Shown here in pieces: positions 23,606 through 32,776 of a stretch of 64,000 nt of DNA. Below the pieces are notes generated by a model. It ran no database searches. It saw only the letters and a program-made list of their open reading frames with translations, and was not told the origin of the DNA. The first letter of the stretch is position 1. Each line of letters begins with the position of its first letter. The stretch covers positions 103,822 to 167,821 of the forward strand of contig NZ_RSEL01000015.1 in assembly GCF_003958625.1 (NCBI RefSeq), written 5' to 3'. The stretch comes from Tsuneonella rigui (GTDB lineage Bacteria > Pseudomonadota > Alphaproteobacteria > Sphingomonadales > Sphingomonadaceae). The translations under genes were made by a program, and so were the position numbers.

Positions 23606-23681
23606 CACGCCGTAATTTTTTCTTACCGTGGGTGCCTGTGCTTGTTATGCAGGCGTCCCATCCAAAAAGGGGAAGACTGAA

Positions 23682-23969
23682 ATGAAGAAACTCATTGCTC
23701 TGTCGTCGGCGCTCGCCCTCGGCCTGACCGTCGCCGCTTGCGACGGCCCGAAGGAAAATGCCGCCGAAGACGCCGGTGAGCAGGCTGCCGAAGCCACCAA
23801 CGCCTCGGCCGAAGCTGCCGCCGACGCCGGCCAGATCACCGACGAGCAGGCCGACGCCATGACCGACAAGGCCGAAGACAAGGCCGACGCCATGGAAGAA
23901 GCCGGCGAAGCCGCTGACAAGAACGGCACTGCCGGCCCGGCCGCGACCACCGCTCCGGCCGCTCAGTAA
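23682..23969 (+). CDS. Ala/Glu-rich lipoprotein, unknown function
   Basis: A 95-residue predicted lipoprotein: signal peptide with lipobox LTVAAC (Cys20), then an almost entirely Ala, Glu, Asp and Lys sequence expected to be helical or disordered. The start at 23682 has an AGGGGAAG site. No domain is recognised. A similarly built lipoprotein is encoded at 29962-30273 on the other strand. It is followed by a good terminator, so it is a monocistronic gene. Confidence 0.75.
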   Translation: MKKLIALSSALALGLTVAACDGPKENAAEDAGEQAAEATNASAEAAADAGQITDEQADAMTDKAEDKADAMEEAGEAADKNGTAGPAATTAPAAQ

Positions 23970-23989
23970 GCCAAGCCGAATTCAGGAAG

Positions 23990-24025
23990 CCGGCTCGGGA
24001 GCGATCCCGGGCCGGTTTTCTTTTT
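23990..24025 (+). terminator. Rho-independent terminator after the Ala-rich lipoprotein gene
   Basis: An 11-bp stem with one G-T pair (23990-24000 with 24005-24015), loop GCGA, followed by TTTTCTTTTT. It lies about 20 bases after the stop codon. Confidence 0.85.
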
Positions 24026-24040
24026 GCCCAAGCGAAAGGT

Positions 24041-24979
24041 TTAGACCGGCCGCGCCCCGCTGCCGCGCCCGCCGCGCAGCAGGTATTCCTGCGTCCCCAC
24101 GTTTACCACGTTGTCGAGATCGATCACCGCGCTGTTGGCGTAGGTGAAGCCTGGGTGCAGGCTGCGATACAAGCGGTCGAAATCGCGCTCAACCGTCTGG
24201 CGGTAGAGATCCTCGAAGCTCTCGATCACGAAGTAGGTCGGCTGCAGGTCGCTGATCACGTAGTCGGTGCGCATCACCCGGTCGACGTTGAGCATGATCC
24301 GATTGGGGCTCTTGGCTTCGGTCGCGTACACCACCTCGGTCGGGCCCGAGAGGATGCCGGCGCCGTAGGCCCTGATCTGCCCCGCCTCCTCGATCAGCCC
24401 GAACTCGACCGTGTACCAGTACAGCGCGCCCAGCGCCTTCAGCCGGTTGTAGCGCCTCGCCTTCCACCCGGCGCGGCCGTACTCCTGCATGTAGTCGGCA
24501 TAGACGGGGTCGGTCAGCATCGGCACATGGCCGAACACGTCGTGGAAGACGTCAGGCTCCTGGATGTAGTCGAACGTCTCGCGGGTGCGGATGAAGTTGC
24601 CGGCCGGGAAACGCCGGTTGGCGAGATGCCAGAAGAACACGTGATCGGGGATCAGCATCGGCACCGGCACTACCGACCAGCCGGTCAGGTGGCCGAGGTC
24701 TTCGCTGAGCTTGCCGAATTCGGGCACCCCGCCGCGGTTGAGGTTGAGCTTCTGCAGGCCCGCCATGAACGCGCCCGCGGCCCGTCCGGGGAGCACGTCC
24801 ATCTGCCGGGCAAACAGGTCGTTCCAGATCGCATCGTCATCGCTGGAGTATTCGGCTTGGCGTGGCTCGAGCCAGTCATCGCCGACGTGCGCGGGCTTCT
24901 GCAGCGGCGCGGTGAACACGTCCGCCGGCATCTCCGGCAGGGCGGTAAAGTCGGCGTCGGGGGTTGCTAGAGTGGCCAT
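24041..24979 (-). CDS. phhA: Phenylalanine 4-monooxygenase
   Basis: A 312-residue pterin-dependent aromatic amino acid hydroxylase converting phenylalanine to tyrosine. The iron ligands are His146 and His151 (EPDVFHDVFGH) and Glu192 (YTVEFGL). The length fits the bacterial single-domain enzyme. The ATG at 24979 has no Shine-Dalgarno site; instead a palindrome ends one base upstream, suggesting a leaderless or operator-overlapped start. No pterin-recycling gene or AsnC/TyrR regulator is adjacent. Confidence 0.95.
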   Translation of the reverse strand: MATLATPDADFTALPEMPADVFTAPLQKPAHVGDDWLEPRQAEYSSDDDAIWNDLFARQMDVLPGRAAGAFMAGLQKLNLNRGGVPEFGKLSEDLGHLTGWSVVPVPMLIPDHVFFWHLANRRFPAGNFIRTRETFDYIQEPDVFHDVFGHVPMLTDPVYADYMQEYGRAGWKARRYNRLKALGALYWYTVEFGLIEEAGQIRAYGAGILSGPTEVVYATEAKSPNRIMLNVDRVMRTDYVISDLQPTYFVIESFEDLYRQTVERDFDRLYRSLHPGFTYANSAVIDLDNVVNVGTQEYLLRGGRGSGARPV

Positions 24980-24980
24980 G

Positions 24981-24994
24981 GTTTCAACTGAAAC
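24981..24994. promoter_or_regulatory. 14-base palindrome directly upstream of phhA
   Basis: GTTTCA, AC, TGAAAC: two perfect 6-base arms separated by two bases, ending one base before the phhA ATG, where a ribosome site would normally be. It could be an operator or a small hairpin. It does not match the TyrR box. Confidence 0.4.
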
Positions 24995-25027
24995 GTCTAG
25001 CAGGCGTGCCGGGGTCCGGCAAACTGC

Positions 25028-25861
25028 CTAGCGTGTAGCTTCAGCCTGCACGACCTGACGCCCGTCATCCGCGAACGCGCCGAGCGCGAGGGCGTCTCCC
25101 TTGGCGCGCGAGACGAGGTGAAGCGACTCGCCAACGATCGCGGGGCTGACCGCGCGGAATGCGAACCGCTTCATCGGACCGCCCAGTTGCAACAGCAGGC
25201 TCGCCATCAGCGGGCCGTGGACGACGAGGCCGCGATAGCGCTCGAAATCGCGCGCATAGGGCAGGTCGTAGTGGATGCGATGGGTGTTGAAGGTGAGCGC
25301 GGAGAAGCGGAACAGCAGCGGCTCTTGCGGCGTCAAGGCGCGGTGGCTCTGCCATTCGCCGGAATTGAACCGGCCATCGCCGAGCGGCGCGGGCTGCAAG
25401 GGCGCGTCGGACGCGGCCGCCTCGCGATACACCAGCGTCTGCGTCTCGCGCACGGTCAGCGCGCTGTCGGCGAAGGTTTCGTGCAGCACCTCGACGAACA
25501 CCATCTCGCCGCTCTTGCCCGATTTCGGCGTGATCGAGGCTACGCGCGAGACCCGCTCTATCTCCGCGCCGATTGCGATCGGGGCGTGGAACTCGATCTC
25601 GCTCGCCGCCCACATTCGGCGCGGGAGTGGAACGGGCGGGAGGAGGCTCGTCGCGCTGTCGTCGCGTTTGGGGTGACCGTCCTCGCCCAGCGCGACGGTC
25701 GGTGCATCTGGGGTGCAGAGGCAGAAGTGGATGCCCTGCGGCATCGCGCCTTCGCCCTGTGCTGGCAGATCGAAGGTCGCCAGCCACCGCGCCGCGAGCG
25801 CGGGGTCGAGCCGGTCGCGGCGCCGTTCCTCGCGCCCGACCCAGGCTGACCAATCAGTCAC
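25028..25861 (-). CDS. MaoC/FAS1-like acyl-CoA hydratase (itaconyl/mesaconyl-CoA hydratase type)
   Basis: A 277-residue double hot-dog protein. The N-terminal half has an FAS1-type dehydratase layout, and the C-terminal half has the MaoC pattern with FNTHRIHYDLPYAR followed by VVHGPLMASLLL. This arrangement is that of mesaconyl-C4-CoA or itaconyl-CoA hydratases and related acyl-CoA hydratases. It is the last gene of the (-) strand acyl-CoA operon, separated from the thiolase by a REP-like palindrome. The exact substrate is not determined by sequence. Confidence 0.85.
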   Translation of the reverse strand: MTDWSAWVGREERRRDRLDPALAARWLATFDLPAQGEGAMPQGIHFCLCTPDAPTVALGEDGHPKRDDSATSLLPPVPLPRRMWAASEIEFHAPIAIGAEIERVSRVASITPKSGKSGEMVFVEVLHETFADSALTVRETQTLVYREAAASDAPLQPAPLGDGRFNSGEWQSHRALTPQEPLLFRFSALTFNTHRIHYDLPYARDFERYRGLVVHGPLMASLLLQLGGPMKRFAFRAVSPAIVGESLHLVSRAKGDALALGAFADDGRQVVQAEATR

Positions 25862-25875
25862 CTTCCCCCTTCCTT

Positions 25876-25944
25876 GTCACCCCCGCGAAAGCGGGGGCCC
25901 ATCATCTGCCGTAGGAGATGGGTCCCCGCTTTCGCGGGGATGAC
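25876..25944. repeat. REP-like palindromic pair (two inverted 28-base units)
   Basis: Two 28-base units in inverted orientation, 25876-25903 and 25917-25944, differ at two positions. Each contains its own hairpin built on CCCCGCGAAAGCGGGG, and 13 bases separate them. The arrangement is that of a bacterial interspersed mosaic element; CCCGCGAAAGCGGG units are known as scattered intergenic repeats in sphingomonads and other alphaproteobacteria. It sits between the thiolase and MaoC genes of one operon. Confidence 0.85.
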
Positions 25945-25970
25945 GGGAGAAGGGATCGCACGCGGCTTCG

Positions 25971-27185
25971 TCAAGCCGCGCGCTCGAACACTGCGGCGAT
26001 GCCCTGACCGCCGCCGATGCACATTGTCTCGAGGCCGTAGCGACTCCCGCGCCGTTGCATCTCGTAGGCCATGTCGGCGAGGATGCGCCCGCCGGTCGCG
26101 CCGATCGGGTGGCCGAGGCTGATGCCCGAACCGTTGACGTTCAGGATCTCGCGGCGGCTGTCGTCGGCCGACCAGCCCCAGCCCTTGAGCACCGCGAGCA
26201 CCTGCGGCGCGAACGCTTCGTTGAGTTCGACCAGGTCGATGTCGTCCCAGCGCATGCCGGTGCGCTTGAACAGCCGCTCGACCGCCGGGACTGGACCGAT
26301 GCCCATCCGGCTCGGGTCGCAGCCTGCCGCGGCATAGCCGTTGAACCACAGCATCGGTTCGAGCCCGAGCTCTTCCAGCTTATCCTCCGCTACCACCAGG
26401 CACGCGGCGGCGGCATCGTTCTGCTGGCTGGCGTTGCCCGCGGTGACCACGCCGCCCTCCAGCGCGCGCAGCTTGCCGAGGCTATCCATGCTGGCATCGG
26501 CGCGGTAGCCCTCGTCGCGCTCGAACATCACCGGGTCGCCCTTACGCTGCGGCACCGGAACCGGGACGAGCTGCGCGTCGAACTTGCCCTGGTCCCACGC
26601 CCTCGCGGCGTTCTGGTGCGAGCGGACTGCATAGGCGTCGGCCTCCTCGCGGGTCACACCGTAGTCCTTGGCGAGGTTCTCGGCGGTTTCGATCATGCCG
26701 GTGATCACGCCGAAGCGCTCGACCGGCTGGCTCATCAGTCGCCCGCGGGTGAGCCGGTCCCACAGCTCGACGTTGCCGGCCTTTACCCCGCCACGCAGGG
26801 CCGTGGTGTAGTGTTCGACGTTGGACATGCTCTCGCACCCGCCCGCGACCACCACGTCGGCGTGCCCCGCCTCGATCATCATCGCTGCGTTGACCACCGC
26901 CTGCAGGCCCGAGCCGCAGCGGCGGTCGAGCTGGTAGCCGGGCACTTCGAGCGGCAACCCGGCGGCGAGCCAGGCCCAGTGCCCGATCGCAGGCGCCTCG
27001 GCATTGCCGTAGCCCTGGCTGAACACGACGTCGTCGACTCGCTCCGGATCGATTCCGCTGCGCTCGATCAGCGCCTTCAGGATGACCGCGCCCAGCTCGC
27101 CCGCGCCGAGAGGCGCCAGCGTGCCGAGGAACTTGCCCACCGGCGTGCGCAGGGGGCTGACGATGGCGGCGCGGCGTTTGCTCAT
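25971..27185 (-). CDS. Acetyl-CoA C-acyltransferase (thiolase)
   Basis: A 404-residue thiolase with the nucleophile Cys90 in DRRCGSG, the NEAFAPQ and GHPIGATGG motifs, and the terminal CIGGGQG. It cleaves 3-ketoacyl-CoA or runs the reverse condensation. A GGAGA ribosome site precedes ATG 27185. It lies in the (-) strand acyl-CoA operon after acyl-CoA dehydrogenase and a CoA-transferase, which favours a degradative role. It is clearly different in sequence from the thiolase at 9385. Confidence 0.94.
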   Translation of the reverse strand: MSKRRAAIVSPLRTPVGKFLGTLAPLGAGELGAVILKALIERSGIDPERVDDVVFSQGYGNAEAPAIGHWAWLAAGLPLEVPGYQLDRRCGSGLQAVVNAAMMIEAGHADVVVAGGCESMSNVEHYTTALRGGVKAGNVELWDRLTRGRLMSQPVERFGVITGMIETAENLAKDYGVTREEADAYAVRSHQNAARAWDQGKFDAQLVPVPVPQRKGDPVMFERDEGYRADASMDSLGKLRALEGGVVTAGNASQQNDAAAACLVVAEDKLEELGLEPMLWFNGYAAAGCDPSRMGIGPVPAVERLFKRTGMRWDDIDLVELNEAFAPQVLAVLKGWGWSADDSRREILNVNGSGISLGHPIGATGGRILADMAYEMQRRGSRYGLETMCIGGGQGIAAVFERAA

Positions 27186-27205
27186 TCACATTTCTCCATC
27201 AACAT

Positions 27206-27267
27206 CCGCCCATGCTGAGCCTGTCGAAGCATCATCGCGTGGCCTTCGACAAGCTCAGGCTGAGCGG
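27206..27267. repeat. REP-like inverted repeat overlapping the end of the CoA-transferase gene
   Basis: Imperfect 24-base arms at 27206-27229 and 27244-27267 carry the cores CTGAGCCTGTCGAAG and CTTCGACAAGCTCAGG in opposite orientation. TTCGACAAGCTCAGG-type elements are common interspersed repeats in many alphaproteobacteria. The right arm runs into the CoA-transferase reading frame and supplies its last codons and stop. Confidence 0.8.
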
Positions 27268-28499
27268 AGGTTGGTAAACTGATCGGACCCGGCGACGACT
27301 CCGCGATCAATAAGCGCGTGGATCGATCCCGACGACAAACCGAGTCTTTCCGACAGCACCTCCTCGCTATGCTGACCGAGATAAGGCGCCGGCTCCGGCT
27401 GCCCGGCGGCCTTCCCACCAAGGTGCGCGAAACTGCGCGCGGCCGGATATTCGAATCCGCTCGGATTGGCGGGCGAGGGGCCGAACAGCGGGTTGTCCGC
27501 CACCAGCACCGGGTCGTTCGCCGCTTCGAACATCGTGCGGTAGCGCTCGAACGTCGCGCCGGCCTTGGTCAGCCGTTCGGCGAGATCCGTATAGTCGAGC
27601 TTCTCTGCCGCGCCCTGCACGATCGCGAACAGCGCCTCGCGGTGGACGAAGCGGTTGTGGTCGGAGCGCGCAAACTCGACGCCGGTCTCGGCTTCCAGCG
27701 CGGCGATCGGCTCGGCGATATTCAGCGCGCCGACCATCGCGTTCCACTGGTTGGGAGTGAGCACCGCGACCATGAAGCGCTTGCCGTCGCGGCTCTCGAA
27801 ATCGCGCCCGAGCGCGCCCCAGATCGCATTGCCGAGCCGCGGGCGGTCGCCGCCACGATAAAGCATCTCCGCCATCGCGCCTGAATTGGCGACCGTGCCG
27901 ATCGCCACGTCGCCCAGCGGCACGCGCACTTCGCTGCCCTCGCCGGTCGCGGTGCGGTGATGGATCGCCGCCATCAGCGCGAACGCGCAGTACGCGCCGG
28001 TGATGAAATCCCACGCGGGCAGCACCTGGTTGACCGGCGGGGCGCTGTCCTGGTCCCATTCGGCGGGCCCGGTCATCAGCGGGTAGCCGCTCGCGGCGTT
28101 GACGGTGAAGTCCATCGCCTGGCGCCCGTCGTGCCAGCCCATGATGCGGACCGAGATCATGTCCGGCCGCCCGTCGCTCACCGCCGCGTGGCTGAGGAAG
28201 GACTTCTCGGGCAGGTTGGTGATGAGCTGGCCCGTCTTGCGCGCCAGTTCGACGCACAGCTCGCGCCCCTCGGCTGAGCGGAGGTCGAGCGCGACCGATT
28301 TCTTCGCGCGGTTGAGGTTCTCCCACGCGAGGCTGCGGCCCTCGGCGGTCTGCATGTAGCGGTCGTAATCGAGCCCGCCGCCGATCTGATCGACGCGGAT
28401 CACCTCCGCTCCCATCTGCGCGCAGTACAGCCCCGCGGTGGGTGAGGCGACGAAGCTGGAGACTTCGACGATGCTGAGGTCTTTGAGAAGCTGGTACAT
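27255..28499 (-). CDS. CaiB/BaiF family CoA-transferase (class III)
   Basis: A 414-residue class III CoA-transferase. The N-terminus LLKDLSIVEVSSFVASPTAG, with GAEVIRVD following, is characteristic; the mid region GSEVRVPLGDVA also fits. These enzymes move CoA between carboxylic acids. ATG 28499 lies immediately after the acyl-CoA dehydrogenase stop codon. The final LRSA and the stop codon are encoded by a REP-like repeat arm, so the C-terminus has probably been altered by repeat insertion. The substrate is unknown. Confidence 0.9.
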   Translation of the reverse strand: MYQLLKDLSIVEVSSFVASPTAGLYCAQMGAEVIRVDQIGGGLDYDRYMQTAEGRSLAWENLNRAKKSVALDLRSAEGRELCVELARKTGQLITNLPEKSFLSHAAVSDGRPDMISVRIMGWHDGRQAMDFTVNAASGYPLMTGPAEWDQDSAPPVNQVLPAWDFITGAYCAFALMAAIHHRTATGEGSEVRVPLGDVAIGTVANSGAMAEMLYRGGDRPRLGNAIWGALGRDFESRDGKRFMVAVLTPNQWNAMVGALNIAEPIAALEAETGVEFARSDHNRFVHREALFAIVQGAAEKLDYTDLAERLTKAGATFERYRTMFEAANDPVLVADNPLFGPSPANPSGFEYPAARSFAHLGGKAAGQPEPAPYLGQHSEEVLSERLGLSSGSIHALIDRGVVAGSDQFTNLRSA

Positions 28500-29669
28500 C
28501 TACGCCTGCGCCGCGAAATCGCGCAGCATATGCTTGGCGATCTGCAGCTGGAGGATCTGCGTGGTGCCTTCGTAGATCCGATAGATGCGCGCATCGCGGA
28601 AGAACCGCTCGGCGTCGTACTCGGCGAGGTAGCCCGCGCCGCCGTAGATCTGCACCACCCGGTCGACCACCCGGCCGCACATCTCGCTGGCAAACACCTT
28701 GAACGCCGCGGCCTTCCTCAGGATGTTCTCGCCGCGATCGGCGCGCAGCGTTACGTCGGTCATCATGCACTCGGCGGCGTAGATCTCGGTCTCGCTCTCG
28801 GCGAGCATCTGCTGGATCAGCTGGAAGTTGGCAATCGGCTCGCCGAATGCCTTGCGCTCGGTGGCATAGCGCAGTGCGCTGTCGAGCGCGCGGCGGGCGT
28901 AGCCTGTGGCCGCCGCGCCGACCGAGATGCGCCCGTTGTCGAGGCTCTTCATCGCGAACACGAAGCCCTTGCCGGTCTCCCCGCCGAGCAGCGCCTCGCC
29001 CGGCACGTGCACGTCCTCTAGGATCACGTCGGCGATGTGGCTGCCCGACTGGCCCATCTTGTGGTCCGGGCTGCCGACGGTGACGCCGGGCGTGTCCATC
29101 GGGACGATGAAGGCGGAGACGTGCGCATTCTTGGGCAGCGCTTCCTTCTCGGTGCGCGCCATGATCAGCCCGACCGCGGCATGCGGCGCGTTGGTGATGT
29201 AGCGCTTCGTACCGTTGAGGATCCATCCGTTGCCATCCGGATCGGGCCGCGCGGTGGTCGCCATCGCCGCGCTGTCGGAGCCGGAGCCGGGCTCGGTCAG
29301 GCCGAAGCAGGCGATCTCGCCCGCCGCGACGCGTGGCCACCACTCGGCCTTCTGGGCCTCGGTCCCGCCGTTCTTGATCGCCGAGTTGAACATGCCGACG
29401 TTGATCGAGAAGATCGAACGATAGGCCGGCGCGGCATAGGCCATCGTCTTGACCACCCGCGCGTACTGCGAAGTCGACAGGCCCGCGCCGCCATACTCCT
29501 CGGGCACGGTCAGCCCGAACAGGCCCATGTCGCGCATCTCCTGCACGATCTCGTCGGGGATGCGGTCGGCCTCGATCACCTCGCGCTCGGCGGGGATCAG
29601 CCGCTCGCGCACGTAGCGTTCGAGCTGGTCGATGAACTGTTCGAACAGCTCGGGGTCCATACCGCTCAT
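28500..29669 (-). CDS. Acyl-CoA dehydrogenase
   Basis: A 389-residue FAD-dependent acyl-CoA dehydrogenase. The family signatures CFGLTEPGSGSDSAA and ATERKAFGEPIANFQ (FAD and substrate binding) are present, and the catalytic base is Glu367 in RIYEGTTQIL. It introduces the alpha-beta double bond in beta-oxidation or branched-acid degradation. The ATG at 29669 overlaps the stop of a small lipoprotein gene (ATGA) and its own stop abuts the CoA-transferase start, so three genes are tightly coupled. Confidence 0.95.
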   Translation of the reverse strand: MSGMDPELFEQFIDQLERYVRERLIPAEREVIEADRIPDEIVQEMRDMGLFGLTVPEEYGGAGLSTSQYARVVKTMAYAAPAYRSIFSINVGMFNSAIKNGGTEAQKAEWWPRVAAGEIACFGLTEPGSGSDSAAMATTARPDPDGNGWILNGTKRYITNAPHAAVGLIMARTEKEALPKNAHVSAFIVPMDTPGVTVGSPDHKMGQSGSHIADVILEDVHVPGEALLGGETGKGFVFAMKSLDNGRISVGAAATGYARRALDSALRYATERKAFGEPIANFQLIQQMLAESETEIYAAECMMTDVTLRADRGENILRKAAAFKVFASEMCGRVVDRVVQIYGGAGYLAEYDAERFFRDARIYRIYEGTTQILQLQIAKHMLRDFAAQA

Positions 29670-29872
29670 TGGGGTTCTCCCGTCGCACTCGTGCTAGGTG
29701 AGGGGCTCGCGTTCGGCAGCGCCTCGGGCGGCAGGCGCCGCTGGTCGAGCATCTCCGCCGCCTCGTCGAGCGCTTTGGCCTCGCCGACCGTCACGCCGCC
29801 AGGTCCCGGATCGCTGTCCGATGGCCCGCAGGCGGCGAGGAGGGCGAGCGGGAGCAGGGCGAGGATGCGCAT
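29666..29872 (-). CDS. Small lipoprotein coupled to the acyl-CoA dehydrogenase gene
   Basis: A 68-residue predicted lipoprotein with lipobox LLAAC (Cys15) and then a short Gly/Pro/Ala-rich chain containing a conserved-looking GEAKALDEAAEMLDQRRLPP segment. Its stop overlaps the acyl-CoA dehydrogenase start by ATGA. The function is unknown. The coupling may be incidental, with the lipoprotein acting mainly as a leader for the operon. Confidence 0.65.
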   Translation of the reverse strand: MRILALLPLALLAACGPSDSDPGPGGVTVGEAKALDEAAEMLDQRRLPPEALPNASPSPSTSATGEPQ

Positions 29873-29894
29873 GGCGCTTGCATACCTTGCTCAC

Positions 29895-29935
29895 GAAAAA
29901 GAAAAAGCGGGCGAATCGCCGCAGCGACCGCCCGC
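29895..29935 (-). terminator. Rho-independent terminator after the Ala-rich lipoprotein at 29962-30273
   Basis: Read on the minus strand: 7-bp stem GCGGGCG/CGCCCGC (29929-29935 with 29907-29913) around a 15-base loop, followed by TTTTTCTTTTT. It ends about 25 bases before the start of the next lipoprotein gene, so it also limits read-through into the acyl-CoA operon. Confidence 0.75.
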
Positions 29936-29961
29936 CTTTCGTTGCGCCGGGAGCGCGGAGC

Positions 29962-30273
29962 TTACTGCGGGGTGGCTTCCGCGGTCGGCTCAGCGGCCGC
30001 AGCAGCGGCGGCTTGGGCGCGGGCTGCGACGTCGGCGGCGTTCTCGCCGGCTTCCTGCGCGGTCGCGGTGGCAGCTTCGCTCGCGGCGGCGCTGGCGTCG
30101 GCGGTGGCGTTGGCGCTCGGGTCGGCGGCCGGCTCGGCGGTCACGCCGGCCATCGCGTCATCGGCGGGCATCTCGACCGTATCGGCCTGCGCCTCGGTCG
30201 AGGCGTCGTCGGCCCCGCCGCAGGCGGCGAGCGCGCAGGTCAGCGGGGCGAGAACGAGAGCGAGCTTCTTCAT
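29962..30273 (-). CDS. Ala-rich lipoprotein, unknown function
   Basis: A 103-residue predicted lipoprotein (signal peptide MKKLALVLAPLTCALAAC, lipid-accepting Cys18) whose mature part is mostly Ala with Glu, Asp and Thr. A GGAGA site precedes ATG 30273. It resembles the lipoprotein at 23682 in layout and composition but not clearly in sequence. It is divergent from recQ. Confidence 0.7.
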   Translation of the reverse strand: MKKLALVLAPLTCALAACGGADDASTEAQADTVEMPADDAMAGVTAEPAADPSANATADASAAASEAATATAQEAGENAADVAARAQAAAAAAAEPTAEATPQ

Positions 30274-30397
30274 CAGGTATTCTCCATCGGAGGTAGGGGC
30301 TGCCCCGTATCCTACCGGCGCCACAATCGCGCCGCAATCGCCGCTGTCCACAAGCGGCGCATTTTCTCCTGCGCGAGCGTGTGCCAAGGCCGCAGCG

Positions 30398-32194
<1,797 letters not shown>

Positions 32195-32207
32195 AAAGAG
32201 GAACACA

Positions 32208-32720
32208 ATGCGAATGATGGCGATCCCGTTGGCCTGTGCGCTGCTTGGCGCCTGCCAGACCGTGCCTGCCGAGCCGGCCGCACCGCCCGCCGCGCTGGCA
32301 TTCGAGGTCAAGTCGTGGGGCGCGCTGATCCATAGCTGGTCGGTCGCCGCTGATGGCGCCGCGACAACCGTCACGAGGCAGAGCAAGAGCGGATCGCCCT
32401 GGCCGCCCTACACGCTGGAGCATCGCCGCTTCACGCTCGCGGCCGTCGATCTTGCGAGGCTGCAGGCGCTCGCCGCCGCCCTGCCGAACCCCGAACCGAC
32501 CGACGACAAGTGCCAGCAGCGCATGACCGACGCCGCGTACGGCAGCCTGTCGATCGCGCGCGGCGCGGAGGCGCGCGCGCTCAAGTTCTACGAGGGCTGC
32601 TTCGACGCCTACTACGCGCCGTACATCACCCAGATGAAGGCGATCGACGCGCTGGTGATGGACGCCGCCGCGAAAGCTCCGATCGAGCGGCGCGAGGAGG
32701 TCGCCGCCGATTCCAATTGA
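32208..32720 (+). CDS. Lipoprotein, unknown function
   Basis: A 170-residue predicted lipoprotein: signal peptide with lipobox LLGAC (Cys16), then a beta-rich soluble domain with two further Cys (in DDKCQQRM and EGCFDAY) that could form a disulfide. The pattern W-x-V-x-x-D-G and an apparent ruler-like TLEHRRFTL strand are seen, but I do not recognise the family. A GAGGAA site precedes the ATG. It is 13 bases after recQ and likely co-transcribed. Confidence 0.7.
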   Translation: MRMMAIPLACALLGACQTVPAEPAAPPAALAFEVKSWGALIHSWSVAADGAATTVTRQSKSGSPWPPYTLEHRRFTLAAVDLARLQALAAALPNPEPTDDKCQQRMTDAAYGSLSIARGAEARALKFYEGCFDAYYAPYITQMKAIDALVMDAAAKAPIERREEVAADSN

Positions 32721-32733
32721 CCGCCGCTCCGGT

Positions 32734-32752
32734 TGATATAAAGATGATATCA
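32734..32752. promoter_or_regulatory. AT-rich inverted repeat upstream of the SPFH gene (candidate operator)
   Basis: TGATAT, seven bases, ATATCA, centred about 33 bases before the SPFH start in an unusually AT-rich patch. It also contains two direct GATAT units. The operon encodes a ribbon-helix-helix protein, a class that typically binds such short symmetric sites, so self-regulation is plausible. Confidence 0.45.
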
Positions 32753-32776
32753 CTTTTTAACTGGGAGTGATTCGTC

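Noticed and set aside
27367..29688. A 773-codon minus-strand frame over the CoA-transferase and acyl-CoA dehydrogenase genes.
   Set aside because: It is out of frame with both recognised enzymes and has no domain; a composition artefact.
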